In this document: piece by piece, positions 1 through 10,005 of the stretch
Position numbering within the stretch: the first letter of the stretch is position 1
Layout of the letters: every line of letters starts with the position of its first letter
Assembly (NCBI GenBank): GCA_963729695.1
Contig: CAVSOT010000003.1
Coordinates: 1,364,001 to 1,428,000, forward strand
Length of the DNA: 64,000 nt
Reading direction: 5' to 3'
Source: PALSA-693 sp963729695
GTDB taxonomy: Bacteria > Actinomycetota > Acidimicrobiia > Acidimicrobiales > Palsa-688
Program-made: the position numbers and the translations under genes
The notes under the pieces: generated by a model
What the model saw: the letters and a program-made list of their open reading frames with translations, nothing else
Told to the model about the DNA's origin: nothing
The model's database searches: none

Positions 1-114
1 TCAAAACGGCCCTAAGTGGGGCCAGATCAGATGATCACACCCAAAGGCGCCAGGCGGCGCACAGTACAGCCCGTTCCCGGCGATCTGGGACAGGACGAGA
101 CACACGACGAAGCG

Positions 115-468
115 TCACGGCGGAGAGCACCTGCCCCGGCGCTCCGCGCCTCCGCAGCGCGTCGGGTTCTGGGCAGTGGCTTTCGAATGCGTTACAGTAA
201 GCGCGTTTCGACCGCCGCCTGGCCAATGAGCGATGGGACCGGTTAGGTCAAGCGATTTCGGAAAGTGGGTCAGCGACCTGCGATTTCGGGCGCGGTCGCC
301 GCGCTTTTCGATCCGCCGGACCAACGTCTGCGCCAAACCAGAGGTGGCGTCCAGCTCCCCGCCCTCGACCGCCGCTAGCACGCCACGTAGCAGCCGTGCC
401 GCCTCGGTCAGGTCACGCGGGCTGGTCACAACCATCATCGTGGCGCGGTAGTCGACAGTCACTGTCAC
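115..468 (-). CDS. Hypothetical protein, probably frameshifted tail
   Basis: The first 55 or so residues read like an ordinary soluble helical protein rich in Leu, Ala and Glu (for example DLTEAARLLRGVLAAVEGG). After about residue 55 the composition turns Arg/Pro/Gly rich, as in non-coding frames, so the natural C-terminus is probably lost to a frameshift. I recognise no domain. It points toward the left edge of the window with no operon partner. The 114 bases before it hold nothing I can support. Confidence 0.4.
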   Translation of the reverse strand: MTVTVDYRATMMVVTSPRDLTEAARLLRGVLAAVEGGELDATSGLAQTLVRRIEKRGDRARNRRSLTHFPKSLDLTGPIAHWPGGGRNALTVTHSKATAQNPTRCGGAERRGRCSPP

Positions 469-681
469 CTGCTACATACGTGATGGTTGTTCATGGTGAC
501 CATCGTTGACCATGCCACCATCCGGACCTCAACGCTCCGAGGTGTGCGAAACCAGAGCGAAGCGATGCGACGAGAATGCTTGCTGCTGGTTCATTGTTTC
601 ACCACCGCTTACAGGTCGCAGCGGCGTTTGACCGGTCATGTGCCGACAAACCTGAGACTACTTATGTACTTGGTTTGTCTG

Positions 682-999
682 TTAACTGCTTGCATCTTCG
701 TTGTGGTCTTGTGTTGTCGGGTTTGTCTTTAGTCGTCGCCAGAGCATTATTGGCCCGGTGATGACGAAGGCGAGCAGCGAGAGCCCCCACAGGATGGTGA
801 GCCAGGTGGGCACGTTGGTGAGGAAGAGTGAGAGTACGAGGCCGAAGACGATTCCTGCTGTGGCGAGTCTGAAGGTAGTTTTGACTGTGTTGTGGGGTTT
901 GGCTGTGGTGTGCCCGCAGGTCAGGCATTGGTGTCGGACTGTGCTTTGGCCGTCAGGGCTCTGAGTGATTGTTGGTGCCCAGTTGTGGCGACAGCCCAT
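682..999 (-). CDS. Small zinc-ribbon membrane protein, hypothetical
   Basis: A 105-residue protein. It opens with a Cys/His cluster (Cys3, His5, then HQCLTCGH near residue 23) that could bind zinc, followed by two hydrophobic segments at about residues 45-65 and 68-88 and a short polar tail. This looks like a two-pass inner-membrane protein with a cytoplasmic metal ribbon. No family is recognised. Composition is less GC-rich than the neighbours. The competing reading frames over this span lack such an organised pattern. Confidence 0.5.
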   Translation of the reverse strand: MGCRHNWAPTITQSPDGQSTVRHQCLTCGHTTAKPHNTVKTTFRLATAGIVFGLVLSLFLTNVPTWLTILWGLSLLAFVITGPIMLWRRLKTNPTTQDHNEDASS

Positions 1000-1071
1000 G
1001 GTCCCCCCCTCGTGTCGGTGGTTCTGAAGGGTAGTCCCGTCCTTGCATGGCGTTGCGCATCTTGGGCGGGG

Positions 1072-1371
1072 TCATCGCCAGTTGGGAAGTTGGGTTTTGG
1101 GGAGGACGGCGGGTCCGAAGAGTGGTTTGGAGGGGAGGTCTTCGCGGGGGAGCCAGCAGATGCGTTGGGCGGTGAGGCGCCATGCCGTCTCTATGAGGAG
1201 TACTACGTTCCAGATCGGGATGAGGAGCATGAAGGTGTCTCGGGCTCGACGGCCGGTGCTTCGGAGGGCGAAGGGGAACTTGATGAGTCCGATGACGAAG
1301 TAGATGGAGAGGTAGATGACGATGAGGGCGACGAGGAAGAGGATGATGTGGGCGGCGCGGTGTTCGATACG
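1072..1371 (-). pseudogene. Membrane protein fragment lacking a start codon
   Basis: The minus-strand frame read down to the TGA at 1072 encodes a strong hydrophobic stretch (HIILFLVALIVIYLSIYFVI) and a second one (FMLLIPIWNVVLLI), then a basic tail ending QLPNWR. The frame is closed upstream by a TAG at 1372, and no ATG, GTG or TTG lies before the first membrane segment. The protein-like part therefore has no usable start: the gene lost its 5' end, or a frameshift or nonsense change lies at 1372. Family unknown. Confidence 0.4.
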
Positions 1372-2377
1372 CTAACGCCCAACGCTCCCCGGCAGCGCCG
1401 CCGAGACGGAGATCGACACCATCTGCCAAAGCATCCTCGCTGCAACCGACGTCCCCACGCCAAAGTGTCTACAGGTATGTTCATCCTGTGAGGACCGGGT
1501 GGAGCACCCATAGGTCGGGGAGGCGTCGCAGGGTTTTGAACGTTGTCGGCGCTGGAGGGGGCGGCCCAGCCGAACATGCAGCAATCTCGAACCCAGTCCT
1601 AGTTCTACCAGCTTCGAGGGAGGCCTCGAACCTCGTATCCGGTCCTCAAGGCCACGAGATCAGAGGTGCCACGAACCACGCGCGATCGACGGTTTCAGGA
1701 CGTCCGCGAGTCACGCAGACGGAACCAGAGATGAAGTCCTAGCACACGACCTCCTCTTTTGTCGCCAGGTGGTAAAAGTCTGTCGCCACAGGTCGAGACC
1801 CGCAACCACCTCTCAGGGGACAATGACTACAGCGACGGGCAACCAGGTCCTGTCAGATCAGGGAGGAACGACCTCAAGTGACCATCACCAGGATCCTTGA
1901 CGGTATCGCGCCTCGCCACCGCCGTCGCTCTCGGAGTCGCCGCCCGTGGCTCTAGCTCACCGCACCGTTTCAGATTTGCTCTCTAGGTTCCAAAGTGCAG
2001 TCGATGACCGTCGGCCGGTTCACGAGCGAGCAGCTTTGCTCAATCCAGGACATCATCGCCGTTCGACTGCCGAACGATGCTCAACTCAACTCCGCCTCGG
2101 TTGGCAACCAGGGAGCCGTGACGAGGCCATCCTGGCCTCCCCGGATAACAAGGAGCACCTTTCGGGCGTCGCAAAAGGGATCGTGGCCGCCATCGGCCTC
2201 GCCGACGACCAGTCGCCCCCGCTAGGCCGTAGTTCGAAGGTCTGGCGCAGGCTTCTGGGGTGGCGGCGGTTGCAACAGCACACGCGGGGACCGAACCTCA
2301 CCGGCATTTCTCAGCCCAACTGGCCATTGGCCCTCGTCTGCACCTCTACCCGCTCTCGCTCATCAAGGAGTTCTCAA
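1372..2377. other. About 1 kb without a confident gene
   Basis: Several long open frames overlap here but none keeps a protein-like composition. A plus-strand frame around 2150-2215 (KEHLSGVAKGIVAAIGLADD) and one ending just after the start of the next gene (LYPLSLIKEFSNA) look coding, but they lie in different frames. The stretch may hold a decayed gene upstream of the collagen-like gene. Confidence 0.35.
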
Positions 2378-3950
2378 ATGCGTAGCCAGCTTGCCCCGTC
2401 CAGTGGGACGACCAGCACCCTGGAAGAGACCCGCCCGGAACGAGCAGTCGACGTCGACTGGACCGGGATGCGGTCCCAACCGGCCAACAGCCGCCCACTT
2501 CTCTCGCTGCATTCCACAGACATCGACGTTAAACCTGGCCAGCAGTCCAGTGTGGGTCTGAGCGTTATGAACAACGGAGACATCGTAGACCGTTACCGCC
2601 TCGACGTGTTGGGGGTGGCGTCGAATTGGGCAAAGATCTCCCCCGAGGAGATTTCCCTCTTTCCCGGTCAGACCGCCGACGCGACGATCACTTTCAGCCC
2701 CTTGATTGAACGTCCTCCCTTGGCCGAGGAAGTCCCGTTCGCCGTCAAGGCCACACCAGCAGACGACCCAGCTAACGCCACAGTGGAAGAGGGCACGGTC
2801 ACCGTGGGCGCCTTGCCCCGGATGGCCGCGGAGATGCGACCGTTGACCTCGCGAGGGTACCGTCGCGGCCGGCATCGTCTGTCGGTCACTAACGATGGCA
2901 ACGTAGCCCTACCCGTTACCGTTCGCGCCGATGACCCGAACGGGCTGCTGCGGTTCGCCATCCGCCCTGCCGACTTTGTGGCCCAGCCGGGTACTTCGCA
3001 CATGATACGTCTGCGTGTCCGAGCCCCTCGCTATTCGCTCACCGGCTCGCCTCAACAACATCGCTTTGCCGTGACCGCTAGCGCCCAAGGCACCCCCGAC
3101 ATCACCATCCCAGCCAGCCTTCGACAGCGGCCGCTGCTGACCCGAACTGCCCTGGCCCTACTGGCCCTCCTAGCTGCCCTGGCCCTCCTGGGCTACTTCC
3201 TGCTGCGGCCCGTCATCAAGTCCTTCGCCGACGGCGCCGCGCCCACCACCACCGTCGCCCACCAGGGTGCAGCCGCCGCACCTCCCGGCGGGACCGGATC
3301 CCTAGACGCCACCGGAGCCCAGGACGCCACCGGATTTACAGGCGCCAAGGGCGCCGCTGGCCCGCAAGGGGTTTCCGGAGCCCCGGGCGCCGCCGGAGTC
3401 AAGGGCGCGACCGGGGTCAAGGGCGCCACCGGAGCCGCTGGGCCGCGAGGGGTTGCCGGACCTAGAGGTGCCGCCGGCCTCCGAGGGAGCCAAGGGTCGC
3501 CCGGCCGCCCCGGAGATCCGGGCCCCGAAGGAACGACAAACGCCGCCCAAGGTGTCCTTGCCGGGGGACCGGTGACCATCAACTCAACCCCCACTTCTGT
3601 CGTGCAAACACCCCAAATTGGCGGCGGGCCACTACGTAGTGGCGGCTGAGGTCGTTGCAGGTGGCGCCACCGACACTGGCGACACAAACAACAGAATGAC
3701 TTGTTGGGTCACCGCCGACAGCGCCGGCCTGTCGAATGGTGACGACGTGCAAGCGACGAGCTCTTCCTTCTCCAGCCCCTTGGAACTGGCGGTCGACGAC
3801 ATCATCACCACCACTTCAGCGAACAACAGAGTCTATCTGGCTTGCGATAATGGAAACCAAGATAGTGGGCCAATACAGGCCACAAACGCCTCGATTACCG
3901 TCACGCAGGCCCAAGCCATCGAGACCAAAACTGTAGGCGCTAATCCTTGA
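2378..3950 (+). pseudogene. Collagen-like surface protein, split by a +1 frameshift
   Basis: The start at 2378 is chosen for the AAGGAG at 2365-2370; an in-frame start at 1946 would add an unconvincing 144 residues. The first frame (2378-3649) has an Ig-like/NEW3-like region (NNGDIVDRYRLDVLG), a second beta-rich domain, one membrane segment (about residues 255-280), and roughly 25 Gly-X-Y triplets such as GAKGAAGPQGVSGAPG. It then stops. From 3618 the +1 frame carries a 105-residue beta-rich domain (YVVAAEVVAGGATDTG) of the type that ends many bacterial collagen-like proteins. One extra base near 3614-3619 (CCCCAAATT) explains the split. The product would be a membrane-anchored surface fibre with an external trimer head. 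Programmed shifting or sequencing error are alternatives. Confidence 0.7.
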
Positions 3951-4140
3951 CCGGAGCGGACGAGGTTCGTGAACCTGCCCCTCTTGGCCACGGTTGGCTT
4001 GTCGGCGATCAGCCGCCCGAGCGCTGGCCTTCAGGTTCTCCCTGTCGACGAGCTGAGCATCTGGAAGTTGCAGTGACGGCGGGGCTGGTTGTACAGGTTT
4101 CGATCCATTCGAAGGCGGCCGGGGCGAGCTGTCGGCGCGT

Positions 4141-4425
4141 ATGCCAGTGGTGCTGGTCGAGGAGCTCGAGGAGCTTCTCGACCAGAGCTCCGTCGTGGAA
4201 GCACTTGTGAAGCAGGGGAACGCTGGCAGGAACGAACAGCGGGAGAAGCTGGCTATGGCTTACTTCGATCAGGCGCTAATCCAGGTCGGAAAGTGGGACA
4301 TCCTCCTCTGTTTGCGTCCCGGATCGCTCTTCCCAGGCACCAGGACAGCCGCCCGCGAGATCGCGAAGTGCGACCCGGTGGAGGAGATGAGCTTCGTCGT
4401 GTGCCACGGGTTAGCGAAGGGGTAA
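4141..4425 (+). CDS. Hypothetical protein, doubtful
   Basis: A 94-residue frame with a fair amino-acid balance (for example VVEALVKQGNAGRNEQREKL) and possible helices, but no recognisable domain and no clear ribosome site. A second short frame beginning at ATG 4438 (MNVGAHYVGLIGEVGP) also looks protein-like, so the two may be parts of one frameshifted gene covering about 4141-4535. The 600 bases around it have no better candidate. Confidence 0.25.
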   Translation: MPVVLVEELEELLDQSSVVEALVKQGNAGRNEQREKLAMAYFDQALIQVGKWDILLCLRPGSLFPGTRTAAREIAKCDPVEEMSFVVCHGLAKG

Positions 4426-4785
4426 ATCAGCGAGGCCATGAACGTCGGTGCTCATTACGTCGGGCTCATCGGCGAAGTGGGACCGGTCATTACCCTCGAC
4501 GCCGAACCGGACCCAATCGTCCGTCACAGGTCGTGATCACGAACAGTGAGGGCACGACCACCTCCGACGCCACCTACTGAACGAGCGAAGACCGATCTCG
4601 GCTGGGTATCGCTCGCCGCGGCCCTCGAGCTCGGGGTCGTTCTCGAGCAGAGCGGCTGTGCTATGTACACGATGTGCCGATCGTCGGCCACGATATAAGG
4701 TAGGAGTTGAGCCCGAAAGGGCGAGTGGGCCGGTTGGTCGAGTTCACCCGGGAGCGAAGCACAAGCACGTTGGGAGAGCAAAGAC

Positions 4786-6132
4786 ATGTCTGACGTTCGT
4801 ATGGATTGGCGGATCGGACCGGCGGAGCCTACGGCCCGCCCAATACCACCGCCCGAGCAACGTCCGACGAGCCTGATCCCAGCAGAGCGCTACTTCTCGC
4901 CCAAGTTCGCACGACGAGAATTCGAAGGGGTGTTCATGCACTCCTGGCATATGGTTGGCCGGGACCAGGACTTCCCTGACGTGGGCGACTATATGGAGTT
5001 CAAACTGGGGGACCAGTCGGCGCTCGTCGTTCGTGTGAGCGATGACCTGGTGAAGGCGTACTTCAACGTGTGTCTGCATCGGGGCATGCAACTCCGGAAA
5101 GGGTCTGGCTCGGCCACCGAACTGCGATGCGGCTACCACGCCTGGTGCTGGAACTTGGACGGGTCGCTAAAGGAGGTCATGGACCCCTACGAGTTCCACC
5201 CGACCGTCATCGCAGCCGAGACGTTACGTCTACCTGAGATCCGGATCGAAACCTGGGGTGGTTTCTATTTCCTGAATTTCGACAACGATGCGCCGTCGTT
5301 GCTGGAGCACTTGGGACCCGTAGTGGACGCCCTAGCGCCCTACAAACTTGAGAACATGGTTTACAAATCGCACCGTAGGGTCGTGCTACCTACGAACTGG
5401 AAAACCGTGGTCGACAACTTCGGTGAGGCGTACCACATCCCGACCATCCATCCCCAAGCTCTCCCATACGCCGACGAGGTCAACGAGATCGTCGAGAATC
5501 TTGGTGACCACACGATCATGAAGGTCGCACAGATGCGGCCGAGCCCTCGGTTGGTCCAGCAGGTCGACCAACTCACTCAGCTCAAGGCCATGTTTGATGT
5601 GCTCGTCGACTTCGGGACCATCGACGCGGGGGAGAAGGAGATCCTGCAGGAGCTGCGGGATTCATTTCCAGAGGACGCCGGGCCGGATGTAATCAGAAAG
5701 TCGCTCATCGAGTACCGCCGGGCCAAGGCCACGACCCTCGGCGTACCTGACCTGACCGATGACCAACTCCTCGACAACTGGGACGTCCACATCTTCCCCA
5801 ATATCGAGGTCAATCTGCTGTTCGACCAGCTCTTTGGCTACGTCGTCCATCCGCATCCCGACGACCCCGACTCCTGTGTATTCGAGGTGATCGGCCTAAC
5901 CCAGCTCAAGCCGGGTCAAACCGTCCCGGAGTCCGGGCTGGAGGTCATCGACGATTACCGGACGTATCCGTGGAACGGGGTGTTGTCCCAGGACCTGAGC
6001 GTCTTCGCTTCCATGCAGCAGGGCTTGCATTCCAGGGGTTTGCCGGGCCTGAGGTTCTCCTGCTACAGGGAGAACGGCTTGCGCCATACCCACGAAACGA
6101 TCGATCGCTGGCTCGACAAGTACGAACAATAA
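4786..6132 (+). CDS. Rieske non-heme iron ring-hydroxylating oxygenase, alpha subunit
   Basis: A 448-residue oxygenase subunit that takes electrons through a Rieske [2Fe-2S] cluster and uses them with O2 at a mononuclear iron to hydroxylate an aromatic or other hydrophobic substrate. The Rieske motif is complete: Cys-Leu-His at about residues 96-98 and Cys-Gly-Tyr-His about 20 residues later. The catalytic iron ligands are in DNFGEAYHIPTIH (about 212-224), with a third ligand expected in the NWDVHIFPN region. The length fits the family. A GGGAGAG ribosome site precedes the ATG. A P450 gene follows 21 bp downstream, suggesting one oxidative catabolic operon. No ferredoxin, reductase or beta subunit is visible nearby, so electron supply must come from elsewhere. 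Substrate cannot be inferred. Confidence 0.9.
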   Translation: MSDVRMDWRIGPAEPTARPIPPPEQRPTSLIPAERYFSPKFARREFEGVFMHSWHMVGRDQDFPDVGDYMEFKLGDQSALVVRVSDDLVKAYFNVCLHRGMQLRKGSGSATELRCGYHAWCWNLDGSLKEVMDPYEFHPTVIAAETLRLPEIRIETWGGFYFLNFDNDAPSLLEHLGPVVDALAPYKLENMVYKSHRRVVLPTNWKTVVDNFGEAYHIPTIHPQALPYADEVNEIVENLGDHTIMKVAQMRPSPRLVQQVDQLTQLKAMFDVLVDFGTIDAGEKEILQELRDSFPEDAGPDVIRKSLIEYRRAKATTLGVPDLTDDQLLDNWDVHIFPNIEVNLLFDQLFGYVVHPHPDDPDSCVFEVIGLTQLKPGQTVPESGLEVIDDYRTYPWNGVLSQDLSVFASMQQGLHSRGLPGLRFSCYRENGLRHTHETIDRWLDKYEQ

Positions 6133-6153
6133 GCTGGATGAAAGGAAGTGGGG

Positions 6154-7352
6154 ATGACTGCCACCAGAGGTGACGTCTATTACGACCCATATGATCCTGA
6201 GATCTACCGCAACCCATATCCGGCGTTGGCGCGGCTCCGGGAAGAAGCACCGCTTTACTACAACGATGCCTACGACTTCTACGCCGTGAGCCGCTACGCG
6301 GATGTGGAGGAGGCGTATCGGAACAAGGAGACGTTCATCTCGAGCCGAGGCGACATGCTCGAGATGATCAAGAGCGACCTGGACCTACCACCCGGGTCGC
6401 TCATCTTCGAAGATCCGCCCATCCATACGGCCCACCGGGGATTGATGTCGCGCGTGTTCACCCCGAAGAAGATGCTCGCCCTCGTGCCGAAGATGCGCGA
6501 ATACTGCGCCAGCTGTCTCGATCCCTTGATCGGCGTCGACGGCTTCGACTTCATCGCCGACCTGGCCGCCGAGATGCCGATGAAGGTCATCGGCATGCTC
6601 CTGGGGATCCCCGAATCGGACCAGGCGAAGGTACGGGACTACGCGGAGGCCAACCTGGTCGTCGAGCCGGGTCACGCCGTCGAGTACAGCGAGGATTACT
6701 TCATCTGGGGAACAGATGTTCGCGGAGTTCATCGACTGGAGGATGAAGCACCCTTCGGACGATCTGATGACCGAGCTACTCAACGCCGAGTTCGTAGACG
6801 AAACCGGCGCTACTCGGACCCTGACCAGGGCCGAGGTCCTCACGTATATCAACATCGTGGCCAGCGCCGCTAACGAGACGACCATGCGGCTCATAGGCTG
6901 GACCGGCCAACTGTTGGGTGACCACCCGGATCAGCGGCGGAAGGTTGCCGCCGATCTGTCCCTCGTCCCGAGCGCCATCGAGGAGATCCTCCGGTTCGAA
7001 CCGCCAGGTTTCCAGAACGCCCGCTATGTGAATCGCGACGTTGAGCTCTACGGGGAGACGGTGCCTGAGGGCAGTGCCATTCTTCTGATGATTCCAGCCG
7101 CCAATCGGGACCCGCGCCGTTTCGACAACCCCGGACACCTTTGACACTACGAGGCCAGTGACGTCTCACCTCTCGTTCGGCTACGGCACCCATTTCTGCC
7201 TCGGGGCCTCGTTGGCCCGGGCCGAGGGGCGGGTGGCCCTCGAGGAGGTCCTGAAGCGCTTCCCGGACTGGGAGGTCAACCACGACGCGGCCAAGCTTGT
7301 CACCACCACCGTCGTCCGCGGCTGGGAGACCCTGCCGGTCAGCGTCGGATAG
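6154..7352 (+). pseudogene. Cytochrome P450 with two frameshifts
   Basis: Read through two +1 shifts, this is a complete bacterial P450 of about 398 residues. Segment 1 (6154 to about 6705) holds the N-terminal half, segment 2 (to about 7130) the I-helix (SAANETT) and the ExxR motif (EEILR), and segment 3 (to 7352) the heme-binding loop FGYGTHFCLG with its Cys ligand. The shifts are single extra bases in a G4 run near 6707 and in CCCCGG near 7129-7134. All catalytic signatures survive, so the lesion is recent or is a consensus error. The ATG at 6154 has AAAGGAAG 6 bp upstream. It follows the Rieske gene and probably shares its transcript. Confidence 0.85.
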
Positions 7353-7489
7353 CCGATCCGCTTGCGTGACGGGCGACCCCGACCCGGCGTCAGTCTCTGA
7401 ACCTTGGCGAGTGCCCCGCAGACCGTTTCCATCCCTCCAGGGGTGGCTGACACTTTGCGACCCCCGCTACTTCCCTGCGTGGACGATCT

Positions 7490-7870
7490 AGTTGGCGCTC
7501 GAGGTCGTCACGGTCGATCTCGAGGGCGGCCGCGAAGACCGAGTCCGGAGCGTGGTGCGCGGCCCTGGGTCATCAACCAAGCGCGGCAGGTCGTGTGTAT
7601 ACACGTGAGGAACCGTGTTGTTCATGCACTGGTAGTTGATCTCCGCGGGCCGGTACACGCGATGCAGGTGGTGCCGACCCTTCGAACGGCGTTCCAGTAG
7701 CCGGCCGTCTCCTCGACCGTGAAGAGTGCGGGGTCGGGCACATGTGGAAACTGCCGCGAGCCAGGTGAGTTCTGCCGAAACTCCGACCACGGCGCACGTG
7801 GCGTTGCCGGCGACGGCGAGGCCATCGTTTGCGAGAATAACGACGGCTGGTGGTGGGAGCCTGGGGGATG
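7490..7870 (-). pseudogene. HIT-family protein remnant
   Basis: In minus-strand frames, pieces of a HIT (histidine triad) nucleotide-binding protein can be joined: DGLAVAG near the start, FTVEETAGYWNAVRRVG in the middle, then HRVYRPAEINYQCMNNTVPH followed by VYTHDLPR. The last piece is the histidine-triad region, with one position of the usual H-x-H-x-H pattern replaced by Tyr. The pieces lie in different frames, so the gene carries at least two indels. Family members hydrolyse nucleoside phosphoramidates or dinucleotides. It is antiparallel to the oxygenase genes. Confidence 0.5.
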
Positions 7871-8394
7871 GCAAAGCGCACGGGTACTACCGTGAGGCAA
7901 ACGATCGACCAGATATTCGTAGGGCGGCTCGACAGTTTCGTTGACGAGGCCGACAAGACCTGTCAACCGTAACTTCACTTTGCCGCCACCATCTAGGGGC
8001 GTCGTCGGCCCTAGCCTCCTGGTCGTGGGCAGCCGTCGATCCTTCGCAGCCACGATGGACGCTTTGGCACGAGCGTCACGTTCGACCCCGGTCCTCCACG
8101 AACCGCCAGCCCCCAAGGCGTCGACAAACGAACTGCCGACGGAGCGGACGTCGGCGCATCCGGCCCCTATCGTGCGAAAACGATTGCGCTGAACTCACCC
8201 CTCGTCTCCAGGCCTGCCCGCTCACCGGATAAACCGAGCGGGGCCTAGTAGGGACGACCCCGTGGTGGCTGCACTGGCAGGAACGTCGGGCGATGCCAGG
8301 ATATATCGTTCACCCGCAGGTGAGGGGTGAGGACAGCCAGGTGCCCTGAGCGGCTCTGCGACCGGCTGCCTGCCCTCACCGACTGGGAGGACCG
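7871..8394. other. No supportable gene
   Basis: Open frames occur on both strands but all have the Arg/Pro/Ser-rich composition of non-coding high-GC frames. I see no RNA gene, repeat or clear promoter here. Confidence 0.4.
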
Positions 8395-8682
8395 GTGCCG
8401 TCGGCATTTGTGTATCCCATGGTGCTCCGAGGCTGGGTGCTGACCATCCGGCCACGGGACGCCCCCGGCGATAGTTTCTGGTGGGCGTGGATCAGCGGAG
8501 ATGACAGACCGTTGCGCCGGGTCCGGTCGCTCGAGCAGGTTCCGTGGGTGATGGCGGAGTTCGAGTGCAACCACGTCGACTGGCCCGGCTCTCCTATGAG
8601 AGATGGTCGACGCCGGGGTCGCACCGGCCGACCGGCCGCCATGGCTCACCTGAACGCCATCCGCCGCGGCCACCCGTTGTAG
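8395..8682 (+). CDS. Hypothetical protein
   Basis: A 95-residue frame starting with GTG. The first 65 residues (WVLTIRPRDAPGDSFWWAWI, then RVRSLEQVPWVMAEFECNHV) have the codon bias and aromatic content of a real actinobacterial protein. The last 30 residues look like frame noise, so the natural end may have been lost. No family is recognised. It lies just upstream of a 58-residue gene on the same strand. Confidence 0.4.
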   Translation: MPSAFVYPMVLRGWVLTIRPRDAPGDSFWWAWISGDDRPLRRVRSLEQVPWVMAEFECNHVDWPGSPMRDGRRRGRTGRPAAMAHLNAIRRGHPL

Positions 8683-8692
8683 CCCCTTCGGT

Positions 8693-8869
8693 ATGGAGCT
8701 CGAAGCACTTAGCGATGATGCTCTGCTCGGCGAACTTCACCGCGCCCAGCAAGACATCCTGGGTATTTACGCCAACCCGGATCAGGGCCGTGCGGCGTGG
8801 CAACGGGTGATCGACGTGACACGCGAGTTAGAGCGGCGGTATCCTCCGGCTTCCGAGCCGCTGCCCTGA
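8693..8869 (+). CDS. Small helical protein (58 aa), hypothetical
   Basis: A short ORF of 58 residues beginning MELEALSDDALLGELHRAQQ and ending ERRYPPASEPLP. It reads as one or two amphipathic helices with strong heptad-like Leu/Ala spacing and high GC at third codon positions, so it is probably a genuine small gene. It sits 180 bp upstream of the whiB-type gene on the same strand. Function unknown; a small adaptor or regulatory partner is possible but speculative. Confidence 0.5.
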   Translation: MELEALSDDALLGELHRAQQDILGIYANPDQGRAAWQRVIDVTRELERRYPPASEPLP

Positions 8870-9048
8870 TAGCCGACTGTATGTGGCTTGTCGGGATCTG
8901 CGGCCCGCGGGGGCTTCCTGGACGCGGTAGCTGTCCCACCTCTCATGGGTCGTGTCCCTTGCCGGAGCGTCAGCCGCGTGAGGCTTCACGACGCGAAGTC
9001 CACATCAGGTTCACGTGGCTGACACACCTGGTCGATACCGTCACCGTT

Positions 9049-9357
9049 GTGGAACACCACATTCGCCCTCAGTTCATCGCCGACGAGTTCGGCGAGTTCG
9101 GTGACCTCCTAGCCATGCTTACCGAAGCCCGGCCGGCGTGGTGGGCGGACGCCGCGTGCCGCGCCGCCCCGCGGTCGATCACTTGGTTCCCTGAATCCAG
9201 CCAGTCAAGCAGGCGGGCCAAGACCATCTGTGACGACTGCCCAGTAATGCACGACTGCCTCGCCTGGGCCCTCGCGCAGCGCATGAACCCTGAAGGGATC
9301 TGGGGCGGCCTTGGCAAGACGCAGCGAGCCAGGCTCAGGACCAGAAGCGCCGCATAG
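9049..9357 (+). CDS. WhiB-family iron-sulfur transcription factor
   Basis: WhiB proteins bind an O2- and NO-sensitive [4Fe-4S] cluster and act with the primary sigma factor at promoters; they are restricted to Actinomycetota and their phages. The four cluster cysteines are visible: one in DAACRAAP, a CxxC in CDDCPVMHDC and the final Cys six residues later. They are followed by the EGIWGG turn and a basic tail (KTQRARLRTR) for DNA binding. GTG 9049 gives about 102 residues; ATG 9115 gives a shorter form of about 80. The longer start keeps an acidic N-terminus (IADEFGEFGDLLAML) common in WhiB1/2-like proteins. It is a single-gene unit. Confidence 0.88.
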   Translation: MEHHIRPQFIADEFGEFGDLLAMLTEARPAWWADAACRAAPRSITWFPESSQSSRRAKTICDDCPVMHDCLAWALAQRMNPEGIWGGLGKTQRARLRTRSAA

Positions 9358-9422
9358 CGGGATGTACTTCAGTCGCCTCACACCTATCAGTCCCATCCTA
9401 CCTTTGACGATCTGATGCCAAG

Positions 9423-9517
9423 TTGTCCCCCCATGTGCAATGTAAAAATACTATCTATGGACTTGGGGGGCACTTTCTGGGTTTCCCGCCGCCTCACCCG
9501 GGCAGATGGGGGGACAA
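9423..9517. repeat. 12-bp perfect inverted repeat flanking 71 bp
   Basis: TTGTCCCCCCAT at 9423-9434 is matched exactly in inverted orientation by ATGGGGGGACAA at 9506-9517. The enclosed 71 bp are locally AT-rich (AATGTAAAAATACTATC) and contain a partial third G-run (ACTTGGGGGG). The spacing is too long for a simple intrinsic terminator. It could be the ends of a very small element or a paired regulatory site; it lies at the edge of a rearranged region. Confidence 0.5.
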
Positions 9518-9532
9518 GCCGTGTCCTCTGGC

Positions 9533-10005
9533 TCAGGGTCCGTAGACCTTCACCCAACCTCCGGCTCCGACGAGAGCGCTAGTGGCGGTGACGGCCAACG
9601 GACTGTCTGCCACCCCTGACGACCCTTTGGGCAACCTCAGCACTTCGCTCCAGGCCCCACCGGAGAACGCGACCAGCTCGTAGGCCGGACCCCCGTGGTT
9701 GTGGGTGTTGCTCAAGACGATGCCAGTAGGGCTGGACACGTAACCGCTGAGTTGGCTGGCGCTGATGCCCCACGGGCCGAACGTCCCGGTCGTGACCGAT
9801 GACCCGCTCGACACGTCGTAGGCCACGACCGCTTTGAACCCCGAGTCGAAAAGTGGCGGAGTGGTGACGACCGAGACGGTATTGCCCACCCCAGTCAACG
9901 CCGAGCCGAACCCGGCGTTGCGGTGGGGCCCGGCGATGACCCCGGTTTGGGACCAAGTAGCGCCCGTCTGGGTGAATTCGTAGATCGCCCCTTCGTGCCA
10001 GAGAC
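9533..10005 (-). pseudogene. FG-GAP / integrin-like beta-propeller fragment
   Basis: The minus-strand frame encodes about 155 residues with repeat-like blades: AIYEFTQTGATWSQTG followed by AGFGSALTGVGNTVSVV, and later AYELVAFSGGAWSEVLRL. This is the pattern of FG-GAP propeller repeats found in secreted actinobacterial proteins. The frame ends with a normal stop (GGWVKVYGP) but has no start: upstream it runs straight into an amidohydrolase fragment. It is therefore the 3' part of a gene whose 5' part was replaced by rearrangement. Confidence 0.55.

Noticed and set aside
1203..1577. Ser-rich frame with long Ser/Pro runs on the minus strand
   Set aside because: It is the mirror of an acidic plus-strand frame; both are out-of-frame shadows of the membrane-protein fragment.
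1946..2377. N-terminal extension of the collagen-like protein
   Set aside because: Composition is non-coding in type, and a clear AAGGAG site precedes ATG 2378.
3193..3687. Pro-rich antisense frame opposite the collagen repeats
   Set aside because: Gly-X-Y codons read backwards always give Pro/Ala-rich open frames.
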